A program made the position numbers and the translations under genes. The notes under the pieces were generated by a model. It was not told the DNA's origin. It did not search any database and worked only from the letters and a program-made list of their open reading frames with translations. Positions 27,056-35,469 of a stretch of DNA of 64,000 bases are shown here, in pieces. Source of the DNA: Halobium salinum (GTDB lineage Archaea; Halobacteriota; Halobacteria; Halobacteriales; Haloferacaceae); NCBI RefSeq assembly GCF_026586625.1, contig NZ_JAODIW010000004.1, forward strand, positions 124,001 through 188,000, written 5' to 3'. Numbering within the stretch: the stretch's first letter is position 1; the number at the start of each line of letters is the position of its first letter.

Positions 27056-30000
27056 TCAGTCGACGAGCGTCGCCGCGACCTTCTCGACCGGATGCGGCGG
27101 CTGGTCGCTCTCGGCGTCGCGGTCGCCGAGCTGGGTCCGGCAGGAGGCGCCGGGAGCGACGGTCTCCTCGCCGTCGCTCTCGTCGACCTGGTCGAAGAGT
27201 ATCGAGCCGATGGCCGTGCTCATCGAGTGATGCTCGGCCTCGTAGCCGAAGGAGCCGGCCATCCCACAGCACGTCGAGTCGAGCGGGTCGACCTCGTAGC
27301 CGACGCGACGGAGGACGCCCACCGCGTGGTGGTCCTTCGCGGTCGCCTTCTGGTGGCAGTGGCCGTGGTAGGTCAGCGAGCCACGGTCGTCGGAGACGGC
27401 GGCCGGGAGTCGTTCGTCGAGCCGGTGGACGTCGAGGTACTCCAAGATGCCGTAGGTCGCGTCGGCGACGGTCTCGGCGTCGGAGCCGGAGAGCAGGTCG
27501 AGGTAGTCCGACTGGAACATCACCGCGTCGGAGGGCTCGACGACGACCACGTCCCACCCCTCCTCGACGCGCGGTGCCAGCGCCTCGACGTTCTGCCGGG
27601 CCGCCGCGCGGGAGCGGTCGAGGAACCCCTTCGAGTGGGCCGGTCGACCGCTGTCGGTCACACCCTCGGGGACCTCGACGTGGATATCTGCGGCCTCGAG
27701 CACGTAGACGGCCGCGCGACCCGCCTTCGGGTGGTTGTAGTTCGTGTAGGTGTCGGGGAAGAGCAGGACCTTCCGGTCGGCCCGGGACTCCGGAATCCGG
27801 GCCCCGCCCCGCTCCTCGAACCAGTCGACGAAACTCCGACGATGGAACGTCGGTAGCGAACGCTCCTTCGCGATGCCGACCGTCTCCTCCATGAGCGTCC
27901 GGGCGCCGGGGACGGCCGTCGCGGCGTTCGACAGCGGGGCGAACGTCGACCCGAGTCGGGAGAGCAGTCCGACGTTCGCGAAGGCGCGGTCCCGCAGGCT
28001 CGCGCCGTTGCGCTGGTGATACGCGTGTTCGACCTCTGCTTTCATCTTCGCCATGTCGACCTCGCTGGGGCAGTCCTTCGCACACCCCTTACAGCCGATA
28101 CAGAGGTCGAGCACCTCCTCGACGAACTCGTCTTCGAACTGCTCGCCCTCCTCTAAGTCGCCGCTCATCGCCTGTCGGAGCATGTTCGCCCGGCCGCGGG
28201 TGGCGAGCACCTCCTCGTTCTCGGCGCGGAAGGTGGGACACATCACGCCGCCGGTGGTCTCCTGTTTCCCCCGACAGCCGCCACAGCCGTGACACAGCTC
28301 GGCCATCCCCTGGAACCCGTTCTCGTTGTCCCAGTTCAACTCGGGGTCGAACCCGGCGTCGAACTCGTAGTCCGGGTCGAACCGGAGATACTCGGTCATG
28401 TCGTGGGCTTCGGTGGGACCCGACCCGGGCGTGGTCGCCTCGGCCTCGTCGACGCCGCAGACGTTCCCCGGGTTGAGCAGCCAGTCGGGGTCGTAGGCGC
28501 TCTTGAGGTCGCGGAACGCGTCCCAGAGACGGTCGCCGTACAGCTTCCGGTTCCACTGGGTCCGGGCGCGGCCGTCCCCGTGTTCGCCCGAGACCGAACC
28601 GCCGTACTCGACGACGAGGTCGGTGACGGCGTCGGCGATGCCCTCCAGTTGTTCGACCCCCTCGACCGTCTTCGTGTTCACCAGCGGGCGGATGTGGAGC
28701 ACGCCGGGTCCGGCGTGGGCGTAGTAGGAGGTCGTCGTGTCGTACTCGTCGAGCACGTCCTGGAAGTCGGCGACGTACTCGGGGAGGTTCCGCGCCGGAA
28801 TGGCGGTGTCCTCGATGTAGGCGACGTGTTTGCGGTCGGAGGTGCGCGAGAGGAGGATGGGGAGCCCGGACTTGCGCATCTTCCAGAACTTCCCGCGCGT
28901 CTCGGCGTCGTGAGCCTCCATCGCGTGGACGGCTCGGTGGGGCTCGTCGGTGGTGTCGGCGGCGCCCTCGCTCGGCTCCGCGGAGGAGTCGGCGTCGGGC
29001 ACGCGGTCGGCGAGCAGGTCCGCGACCTTCCGCTTTCCCGCCTCGACGGAGTCGGCGTAGAACTCCACGAGCAGCACCGAGTCGGTATCGTCCGGGAGGA
29101 GACCGACGACTTCGCGGAACTCGGCGGTCTCGCGGGCCAAGTCGAGCAGCACGTCGTCCATCACCTCGACGGCACAGGGGCCGTGTTCGAGGATGGGCTC
29201 GACGTCCTCCATCGCGTCGAGCAGGTCGTCGTACGTCAGGAGCGCGACCGCCTTCGTCTCGGGGACCGGGACCAGCGAGACGGTCGCCTCGGTGACGATG
29301 GCGAGGGTCCCCTCGCTCCCCGCCAGCAGACGCGCGAGGTTCACCGTGCCAGCCTCGCTGTCGGGGTCCAGCCCGGAGTCGTCGGCGGTACGGCGCTCGC
29401 CGCGGGCCTCGTCGACGAGGTTGTCGAGGTTGTACCCCGAGACGTTGCGCTTGAGGTCCGGGTAGCGGGCGTCGACCTCCTCGGCTTCCTCGTCGAGGAC
29501 TCGAACGACTTCGGCGTAGATTCGGGGGAGCAGGTCGCTCTCGGGACCGTCCGGTCCCCACGCGTCGGCGTCCGGGTCGGCCTTCTCCCGGAGTTCGTCG
29601 ACCGGGACCTCGCCGAAACGAGTCACGGTGCCGTCGGCGAGCACGGCTTCCACCGCCTCTATGTAGTAGTCCGTCTTGCCGTACACCAACGAGTGCGAGC
29701 CGGTGGAGTTGTTGCCGACCGCCCCGCCGAGTGCGGACTTGTCTCCCCAGGCCGGGTCGGGGGCGAACTTCAGGTCGTGGACGGCGAGTTCGGCGTTGAG
29801 GTCGCCGAGGTAGATGCCAGCCTCGGCGGTCGCGCTCCGACCGTCGGGGTCGAGGTCGAGGAGTCCGTTCATGTGCCGCGTGAAGTCGAGCACGACCGCC
29901 TCGTTCACGGTCTGGCCGGCGAGGCTCGTCCCGCCGCCCCGCGGGAGGACGGGAATCGCGCGGCCGGCGCAGTACTCCATCACCGCGGCGACGTCGGCCG

Positions 30001-30220
30001 TCGAGGTGGGGAAGACGACGCCGACCGGCGTCCGTTCGTAGATGGAGGCGTCCGTCGCGTACAGCTGTCGCGAGTAGCTGTCGAATCGGACGTCGCCGTC
30101 GACGCGCTCTCGGAGGTCGGCGACGAGGTCGGGGCGCTCGACGTCGTCGCTCGCGTAGTCGTAGTCTGCTCGGTCGTCGCTCGCCGGGTCGGCCGTCGGC
30201 TCGTGCGTACCCTTGCTCAT
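27056..30220 (-). CDS. FAD-linked oxidase/Fe-S (CCG) fusion, D-lactate-dehydrogenase-like
   Basis: 1054 residues. In order: a PCMH-type FAD domain (about 60-290; VLPRGGGTSLAGQTVN), an FAD-oxidase C domain (to about 590; SYYAHAGPGVLHIRPL, GEHGDGRART), a linker with CHGCGGCRGK, a 4Fe-4S segment CIGCKGCAKDCP near residue 706, and two CCG modules ending in GHCHQKAT and STCCGMAGSFG near 983. This is a GlcD/Dld oxidase joined to a GlpC/LldE-type electron carrier. It should oxidise a 2-hydroxyacid, probably D-lactate, and pass electrons to quinone at the membrane. The fusion is common in haloarchaea. The substrate is inferred. Confidence 0.9.
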   Translation of the reverse strand: MSKGTHEPTADPASDDRADYDYASDDVERPDLVADLRERVDGDVRFDSYSRQLYATDASIYERTPVGVVFPTSTADVAAVMEYCAGRAIPVLPRGGGTSLAGQTVNEAVVLDFTRHMNGLLDLDPDGRSATAEAGIYLGDLNAELAVHDLKFAPDPAWGDKSALGGAVGNNSTGSHSLVYGKTDYYIEAVEAVLADGTVTRFGEVPVDELREKADPDADAWGPDGPESDLLPRIYAEVVRVLDEEAEEVDARYPDLKRNVSGYNLDNLVDEARGERRTADDSGLDPDSEAGTVNLARLLAGSEGTLAIVTEATVSLVPVPETKAVALLTYDDLLDAMEDVEPILEHGPCAVEVMDDVLLDLARETAEFREVVGLLPDDTDSVLLVEFYADSVEAGKRKVADLLADRVPDADSSAEPSEGAADTTDEPHRAVHAMEAHDAETRGKFWKMRKSGLPILLSRTSDRKHVAYIEDTAIPARNLPEYVADFQDVLDEYDTTTSYYAHAGPGVLHIRPLVNTKTVEGVEQLEGIADAVTDLVVEYGGSVSGEHGDGRARTQWNRKLYGDRLWDAFRDLKSAYDPDWLLNPGNVCGVDEAEATTPGSGPTEAHDMTEYLRFDPDYEFDAGFDPELNWDNENGFQGMAELCHGCGGCRGKQETTGGVMCPTFRAENEEVLATRGRANMLRQAMSGDLEEGEQFEDEFVEEVLDLCIGCKGCAKDCPSEVDMAKMKAEVEHAYHQRNGASLRDRAFANVGLLSRLGSTFAPLSNAATAVPGARTLMEETVGIAKERSLPTFHRRSFVDWFEERGGARIPESRADRKVLLFPDTYTNYNHPKAGRAAVYVLEAADIHVEVPEGVTDSGRPAHSKGFLDRSRAAARQNVEALAPRVEEGWDVVVVEPSDAVMFQSDYLDLLSGSDAETVADATYGILEYLDVHRLDERLPAAVSDDRGSLTYHGHCHQKATAKDHHAVGVLRRVGYEVDPLDSTCCGMAGSFGYEAEHHSMSTAIGSILFDQVDESDGEETVAPGASCRTQLGDRDAESDQPPHPVEKVAATLVD

Positions 30221-30547
30221 GTGTATCGTGGTGATTTAAGTCGCGTATGCCTCGCCGCACCGCGGATGTTCTCACGTCACACACCGGAGGCGAGATACAT
30301 ATCCCCTTGGGGTCGGGTCGAGGCATCGGCGCCGGGAGTGAGCAGGCTGGAGCCGCTGTGAGGCATCGGCGGTCTGGCGAACGCTGCGGGCGTTCGTGTG
30401 CCGGAGCCCCCCATCGAGGGTCGTCCCTGCTCTCACAGGTACGGTCCCCCATCCAGCGTCCGAACCCCGCTGACGGGCCACGCCACGCCGTCAGCCGGGC
30501 GTCCGTCGCAAGGAACAATTAAGGCCCGCGACTTCAACAGAGGGGAC
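30221..30547. other. 327-nt gap with direct repeat and hairpins between the D-LDH-like and PRC-barrel genes
   Basis: No gene is seen. It contains gaggcatcggcg twice (30320-30331 and 30360-30371, spaced exactly 40 nt), a 7-bp hairpin cgaacgc/gcgttcg (30378-30396) and another ctgacgg/ccgtcag (30470-30494). AT-rich patches near 30235 and 30298 could be minus-strand promoters. caattaagg at 30515-30523 is the likely TATA box of the PRC-barrel gene. Confidence 0.55.
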
Positions 30548-30850
30548 ATGAACGACAGCGCCAGCCCCCAGGAGATCACGACTCTCGTCGGTCGGGAGGT
30601 CTACTCGAACAACGGCGTCTTCGTCGGCGAGGTCGAGGACGTGCGACTCGACCTCGACCAGGAGGTCGTCACCGGTCTCGCGCTCGGCCGACTCAACGAC
30701 GAACTGTTCCGCGGCCGCATCGCCCGCGGCAAGGGCGTGATGATTCCCTACCGTTGGGTCCGTGCGGTCGGCGACGTGATTCTCGTCAACGACACCATCG
30801 AACGCGTCAAGGAGGGCGAAGAGGAGGAGGAGGGCGAAGTCGTCGCCTGA
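30548..30850 (+). CDS. PRC-barrel domain protein
   Basis: 100 residues from the ATG at 30548. The single PRC barrel is clear: ITTLVGREVYSNNGVFVGEVEDVRLD, VTGLALGRLN, GVMIPYRWVRAVGDVILVND. It ends in an acidic tail. PRC-barrel proteins occur in photosynthetic reaction centres, RimM and many small archaeal proteins, where they are thought to be RNA-linked or adaptor modules. In some archaea related proteins have been linked to cell division. Which role applies here cannot be told. It is convergent with the DHH gene. Confidence 0.88.
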   Translation: MNDSASPQEITTLVGREVYSNNGVFVGEVEDVRLDLDQEVVTGLALGRLNDELFRGRIARGKGVMIPYRWVRAVGDVILVNDTIERVKEGEEEEEGEVVA

Positions 30851-30878
30851 GGCGGGTCGAGGTCGAGTCCGGTCAGAT

Positions 30879-32306
30879 TCAGTTTCCGTTTCCGCTCTCG
30901 CTCCCGTCGACACCCATCGCGCGGAACAGCTTCTTGCGGACCGCCTCCTCGGTGAGCGACAGGAGCGTGTCGCGGTTGCCGTCGCTGGCCTCGATGCCGG
31001 TGAAGATGCCGAGCGGAATCTCGACGGAGCCCTGCGTCGAGTGGCCGCCGGCCTCGCCGATGCCGGAGAACGCGTCCTGGAGCACCTTCCCGATGTTGAG
31101 TCGGATGTCCTTCGAGCGGGCCGCGAGGTAGATGTTGTCGTCGGCGATGCCGAAGACGGCCGTGGTGGTGATTCCTTCCAGGTTGAGCAGGTGGTTCGCC
31201 GCCTGCGCCAGCGCGTCGCGGTCACGGATGAAGCCGGCGTTCGAGACGAGGTGCGACCCCTGTACCTCGCGGTTCTGGATGGCTTCTGCGAGTACGTCGA
31301 GGGTCTCGGGCGACATCGACGGCGACTCGACCTGTTCGAGCGTGTCGTGGTTTGCGAAGGGGTAGAGGTAGGCGGCGGCGGTGAGGTCGGCGGGGGTCGT
31401 GTCGCGCTTGAAGTCGAGCGTCTCCGAGCGGATGCCGTACAGCAGGGCGGTGGCGACCGTCTCGGTGGGGCTGAGGTCGAACTCCTGGATGTACTTCGTG
31501 AGAATCGTGGAGGTAGAGGAGGCGTTCGGGCGCACGTCGGTGAACTCGGCTTCGATGGACTCGCCGGGCTCGAAGTGGTCGATGAAGATGTCGACGTCCA
31601 CGTCGAGTTCGGGGTCGCCGGATTTCATGTGGTCGACGAGTCCGACGGCGCCGTACTCGCCGAGGGGCCGGGATTCCTCGCGCGGGGTGAGTTCGATGCC
31701 GAGCAGGTTGACGAACGCGCGGTTCTCCTGGTGACCGATGTCGCCGCGGTAGAGGATGTCTGCGTCGAGGTCGTACTCGCGGGCGATCATCTGGAGGGCG
31801 ACGGCGGAGGCGATGGAGTCCGGGTCCGGGTTGTCGTGGGTGAGGATGGCGAGTTCGCCGTCGACGCGTTCGAGCAGGTCCGCGAGTTGGCGAGCCTTGT
31901 ACTCCATCTCGCCGGATTCGAGCGACCGGATGGCGGAGTCGGCGATGACCTCCGAGGGGTTGACGACCACGTCGGCGCCGGACTCGCGCAGTTCGTCGGC
32001 GGAGACGGGGTCGGAGGCGCGGGCGACGATGAACTGGTCGCCGCCGCTCTCGCGGATGGTCTCGACGGCCTCGCGATTGGCCGCCACGTCGGAGGCGAGG
32101 ATGAGGAGCACGTCGCGACCGGCGACGACGCCGGCGACCTCGGGGTCGCTGATGTCCTGCTGTCGGGCGTTCAGGTCCTGGTCCCGAAGCGTCTCCACCC
32201 GGCTCTCGTCCTTGTCGAGGATGAGCACGTCCTTGCCCTCCTCTGCGAGCTCCTCGGCAACGATGTGGCCTACGCTCCCACACCCGAGAATCGCGTAGGT
32301 AGACAT
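30879..32306 (-). CDS. TrkA_N-DHH-DHHA1 phosphoesterase
   Basis: 475 residues. A Rossmann RCK_N/TrkA_N domain comes first (GCGSVG at 8-13, VLILDKDESRVE). The DHH domain follows, with DNPDPDS at 158-164, VDHM at 224-227 and DHFEPG at 243-248, where the canonical DHH triad reads DHF. The C-terminal DHHA1 part has GIGEAGGHSTQGS. DHH-DHHA1 proteins hydrolyse nanoRNA, pAp or cyclic dinucleotides with Mn2+. The attached RCK_N domain suggests nucleotide sensing. A c-di-AMP/pApA phosphodiesterase role, complementing dacZ at 14481-15296, is an inference. Confidence 0.88.
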   Translation of the reverse strand: MSTYAILGCGSVGHIVAEELAEEGKDVLILDKDESRVETLRDQDLNARQQDISDPEVAGVVAGRDVLLILASDVAANREAVETIRESGGDQFIVARASDPVSADELRESGADVVVNPSEVIADSAIRSLESGEMEYKARQLADLLERVDGELAILTHDNPDPDSIASAVALQMIAREYDLDADILYRGDIGHQENRAFVNLLGIELTPREESRPLGEYGAVGLVDHMKSGDPELDVDVDIFIDHFEPGESIEAEFTDVRPNASSTSTILTKYIQEFDLSPTETVATALLYGIRSETLDFKRDTTPADLTAAAYLYPFANHDTLEQVESPSMSPETLDVLAEAIQNREVQGSHLVSNAGFIRDRDALAQAANHLLNLEGITTTAVFGIADDNIYLAARSKDIRLNIGKVLQDAFSGIGEAGGHSTQGSVEIPLGIFTGIEASDGNRDTLLSLTEEAVRKKLFRAMGVDGSESGNGN

Positions 32307-32812
32307 CGAAGATATGGTGACCCCAGCACTCATCGTGGACGAGAATACCGAGTGCCGTCACTTAAGGTCCATCGGTTCCGCCGCCCGGACCGAGTGGGCG
32401 TGTACAGCGCCGAACGTCTCCCGTTCGGGTGGGTAATGGGTGTTTCCTCCGAGGCAGGGTGTCAATACTGACGCTCCCACCCGTCGTAGAGCGGTCGTCC
32501 GCGACGGCTCACACCGGCCGCCGGCATCCACTCCCCCCACTCGCTGGCAGGGTGTGTGGCCCCTGCGGACCCACCGACCGCCGGTCGTGGTACTCCCCTC
32601 TCCATCGCCTGCCGACGTTCCCGTCGTCCGCCCGCAGAGCTACCGTTCGCTCGGCGGACGGGCGCGACGGGGATGGCGGTCGGCAGGGCGTGTACGTGTC
32701 CCGGAGGACGAGAACTTCCGCCGAGGACGCGCTGACGGCGCCCGTGTCAACGAGTGTGATGTCACGGGCGAAGGGAAACGCCTTTTAGGATACCTGGGCA
32801 ACGAACTCGTGA
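32307..32812. other. 506-nt gap before tRNA-Lys
   Basis: Several overlapping open frames exist but all are Arg/Pro/Ser-rich without a credible start or family, so none is called. The only clear signal is ccttttagga at 32781-32790, the TATA box of tRNA-Lys. Confidence 0.5.
32781..32790 (+). promoter_or_regulatory. TATA box of tRNA-Lys
   Basis: ccttttagga lies 23-32 nt before the mature 5' end of the tRNA, a normal archaeal spacing. Confidence 0.6.
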
Positions 32813-32886
32813 GGGCCGGTAGCTCAGTCAGGCAGAGCGACGGACTCTTAATCCGTCGGTCGGGGGTTCAATTCCCTCCCGGCCCG
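32813..32886 (+). tRNA. tRNA-Lys (anticodon CUU)
   Basis: A 74-nt cloverleaf. The acceptor stem GGGCCGG pairs with CCGGCCC, with discriminator G at 32886. The anticodon stem ACGGA/TCCGT flanks loop CTCTTAA, giving anticodon CTT, which reads AAG. The T-arm is centred on ggggttcaattccc (32863-32876). No CCA is encoded and no intron is seen. Confidence 0.96.
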
Positions 32887-33186
32887 TTCTCGAACCGCCG
32901 AGCGACAGCGAGGCGGTGAGGTCTACGAAGGGGGGAATCGAACCAGGGAGAACCGAGCGAAGCGAGGTTCGACTGGGGTTCAATTCCCCCTTGGCCCGCT
33001 TCTCCGAGGCAGTACGGCGGCGAGCGGAGCGATTCAGCCGTCGTTCCAGGGACGGACAGCGGCATGTAACCGCTGCCTACCGCCGCATCCGAGTCGTGTC
33101 CGACACCTCAACGAGCCGTTGCGTTCTCTGTCGGGGCGCCGAAGACACATTTATCCGTCCGTGATTCGACTAATCGTACGCACGTC
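32887..33186. repeat. tRNA-Lys downstream element (hairpin, antisense T-arm, sense T-arm) and promoter of next gene
   Basis: After the tRNA come a 6-bp hairpin accgcc/ggcggt (32894-32917) and an antisense T-arm copy gggaatcgaacc (32933-32944, one mismatch) inside CGAACCAGGGAG (32939-32950). A sense T-arm copy ggggttcaattccc follows (32975-32988), then GGCCCG as at the tRNA 3' end. The layout mirrors that after tRNA-Leu. The rest of the gap is non-coding. acatttatc near 33147-33155 is a TATA box for the gene at 33187. Confidence 0.8.
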
Positions 33187-33801
33187 ATGTGCCGGAATGC
33201 CTTACTCGTCAGTGCGGTCGGACAGCCCTCGGCTTCGAGGGGGGACGGTGACGCACCCCCCGACGAGCCCCGAGCGAACACGGACCCCCCGGACCCCATC
33301 ACGCGGGACGAAGCCTTCGACCTCCTCGCCAACGGGCGACGGCGCCGGGTCGTCGAACTCCTCTGCGAAGCGGACGGTGAGGTCGCGCTCTCGACGGTCG
33401 CCGAGCGGCTCGCCGCGGCCGAGACCGACAGTCAAGAGGACGCAGACGGACGATACAAGAGCGTCTACGTGTCGCTCCAGCAGACCCACCTGCCGAAGCT
33501 CGAGAACGCGGGCATCCTCGACTACGACGAAGACGGCCGGTCGGTGACGGCCGGCCCCGCGCTCTCGGAACTGCGGTCGTACGTCGAAGACGACGAGCCG
33601 ACGACGGAGTCGACCCGCCGAACCGACGTCCCGGCCGCCGTCTGCGCGCTCGGCGTCGCGCTGTTCGGGGCGAAGACGCTCGGCGTCCCGGGCCTCGACG
33701 CGGTCCCGTCGGACCCCCTCGCGACGGTCGTCCTCCTCGTCGCGCTGGCGGCCGTCCTCGCCGTCGACCGGTTCGGTGCCGCCGACGGCGACAGTGCGTA
33801 A
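33187..33801 (+). CDS. DUF7344-type winged-helix protein with two C-terminal membrane helices
   Basis: 204 residues. A low-complexity N-terminus (1-36) is followed by a winged-helix domain (about 37-120: ITRDEAFDLLANGRRRRVVELL, ALSTVAERLAAAE, YVSLQQTHLPKLENAGILDYDEDGRSV). This is the DUF7344 pattern in which the cell-type ArsR-like HTH reads LL-N-x-RRR. Two hydrophobic helices at about 148-165 and 176-193 anchor it. A membrane-tethered transcription regulator is likely. The targets are unknown. Confidence 0.83.
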   Translation: MCRNALLVSAVGQPSASRGDGDAPPDEPRANTDPPDPITRDEAFDLLANGRRRRVVELLCEADGEVALSTVAERLAAAETDSQEDADGRYKSVYVSLQQTHLPKLENAGILDYDEDGRSVTAGPALSELRSYVEDDEPTTESTRRTDVPAAVCALGVALFGAKTLGVPGLDAVPSDPLATVVLLVALAAVLAVDRFGAADGDSA

Positions 33802-33914
33802 CTCGGGACTCCCGACCACCAACGGCCCGTTTCTTACGGTCTCCTCGCGTTGCCCGGTGAGAAGGTACCGAACACTCATATCCCCTCGCGTCAATTCGAG
33901 TGCGAGGCATTCAC

Positions 33915-34064
33915 ATGCACACTTGTCAAAACTGCCAGGAGCCAGTCACCGCCCAGTTTGCACGCGTCTTCGGCGACAACGAGGGCCGGGTGTTCAGCTG
34001 TCCACAGTGTCCCGACGCCGGCGCCGCCTCTGAGAGGGAAGAGAAGCGGAAGCAAGTGGTCTGA
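33915..34064 (+). CDS. 49-residue zinc-knuckle protein, DUF7563-like
   Basis: A very short gene starting MHTCQNCQEPVTAQFARVFG and ending QVV. Two Cys pairs (CQNC at 4-7 and CPQC at 29-32) enclose a conserved 'FARVFGDNEGRVFSC' segment, which is the pattern of a small haloarchaeal family (DUF7563). The tail is charged. catatcc about 35 nt upstream could be a promoter. Function is unknown. The pattern is convincing despite the small size. Confidence 0.8.
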   Translation: MHTCQNCQEPVTAQFARVFGDNEGRVFSCPQCPDAGAASEREEKRKQVV

Positions 34065-34175
34065 GGCCGGAGTCGGACGTCCGTTTCCGACCCATCCACC
34101 ACGGCCTGGTCTCGACGGGCCGGCTCGACGCCGATTCGCGTACACGCTATCCAACAGAGAGCGCAGCGCCCGGCC

Positions 34176-35366
34176 TCACTCGCCGAGCGCCGTCTGCATC
34201 GCCTCCATCCCAGCGTCCGCGTCGACTGACACCGACGCGTCCTGTGCGTCGATCGCGTCGGCGAGCGACGAGAGGAGGTAGGAGACGTTCTTCGGGCGTG
34301 CGGAGTGACCCATACAGCCGATGCGCCAGACCGCACCGGAGAGGTCGCCGAGCCCGCCGGCGATTTCGAGGTCGTAGCGGTCGAGCAAGTAGTCGATGAC
34401 GGCGCCGTCGTCGATGCCGTCGGGGACGCGGACGGCGTTCAGACTCGGCAGCCAGAACTCGTCGGCGGCGTTCATCTCGAGTCCCATCGCCTCGACGCCC
34501 GCCTTCAGCGCGCCCGCCACGTGACGGTGGCGCGCCCAGCGCTCCTCGATTCCCTCCTCCGCGACGAGTCGGAGCGCCTCGCGCAGCGCGTACACGTTGG
34601 TAATCGGCGCCGTGTGGTGGTACGAGCGGTCGCTCCCCCAGTACCCCTCGAGCAGGGAGAGGTCGAGATACCACGACCGGGCGGGCTCCTCCCGGTCCAA
34701 TACCCGACTCATCGCCTCGTCGTTCAGGGTGAGCGGCGAGGCGCCCGGCGGACAGGAGAGGCACTTCTGCGGACCGGAGTAGGCCACGTCGACGTCCCAC
34801 TCGTCGGCGCGGAACTCCACTCCGCCGAGGGAGGTGACGGTGTCGGCGACGACGAGGGCGTCGTGCTCGTGGGCGATGCTCGTCAGTTCGGGCACGTCCG
34901 GCTGGAGGACGCCCGTGCTCGTCTCGGCGTGAACGAAGCCGAACACGTCCGGTTGGTGCTCGTCGAAGGCGTCGGCCACGTCCGCGGGGTCGAGCGGTTC
35001 ACCCCACGGCGCGTCGACGTGGACGACCTCGCCGCCGGCGCGCTCGGCCATCGACTCCATCCGGCCGCCGAAGTAGCCGTTCGTCGGGACGAGCATCGTG
35101 TCCCCTGGTCGGACGAGGTTACCGACCGCAGCCTCCATCGACGCCGACCCGGTGCCCGACACCGGGATGGTCCACTTGTTCTCGGTCCGGAAGGCGTATC
35201 TGAGGAGGTCCTGCACCTCGTCCATCATCTCGACGAACGAGGGGTCGAGGTGCCCCACGAGCGGCGTGCTCATCGCCCGAAGTACCCGCGGATGCACGTC
35301 ACTCGGACCCGGTCCCATCAGCGTTCGGTTCGGCGGCGTCAGCTCGCCCACGTCTGGCTTCTGCAT
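34176..35366 (-). CDS. alanine--glyoxylate/serine--pyruvate-type aminotransferase
   Basis: 396 residues from the ATG ending at 35366. It is a class V fold-type I enzyme: LMGPGPSDVHPRVLRAMS near the N-terminus, SGTGSASMEAAVGNL, VADTVTSLGG, and SGPQKCLSCPPG with the PLP lysine. It interconverts glyoxylate or pyruvate with alanine, serine or glycine. Together with glyA (40998-42260) it could supply glycine and serine, but it is not in an operon with it. It is a single gene. Confidence 0.93.
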   Translation of the reverse strand: MQKPDVGELTPPNRTLMGPGPSDVHPRVLRAMSTPLVGHLDPSFVEMMDEVQDLLRYAFRTENKWTIPVSGTGSASMEAAVGNLVRPGDTMLVPTNGYFGGRMESMAERAGGEVVHVDAPWGEPLDPADVADAFDEHQPDVFGFVHAETSTGVLQPDVPELTSIAHEHDALVVADTVTSLGGVEFRADEWDVDVAYSGPQKCLSCPPGASPLTLNDEAMSRVLDREEPARSWYLDLSLLEGYWGSDRSYHHTAPITNVYALREALRLVAEEGIEERWARHRHVAGALKAGVEAMGLEMNAADEFWLPSLNAVRVPDGIDDGAVIDYLLDRYDLEIAGGLGDLSGAVWRIGCMGHSARPKNVSYLLSSLADAIDAQDASVSVDADAGMEAMQTALGE

Positions 35367-35469
35367 ACGCCCCACACGTCCGTGAGAGAGCAAAAACCCG
35401 TGGGTTGCGGTGACACGCGTCGGAGACGGTAGCCACCCGGGTCACACCGCTCGCGGACTCCGGCGTGGG

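Noticed and set aside
28289..30361. 690-codon open frame on the plus strand opposite the D-lactate-dehydrogenase-like gene
   Set aside because: It is the antisense shadow of a well-supported 1054-residue protein; Val/Gly/Arg/Asp mirror composition, no domains. The same applies to long frames opposite folD, purD, glyA, paaA, livM and the TrkA_N-DHH gene.
32429..32919. Overlapping open frames between the DHH gene and tRNA-Lys
   Set aside because: They run through the tRNA or its promoter, are Arg/Ser/Pro-rich and have no credible family.
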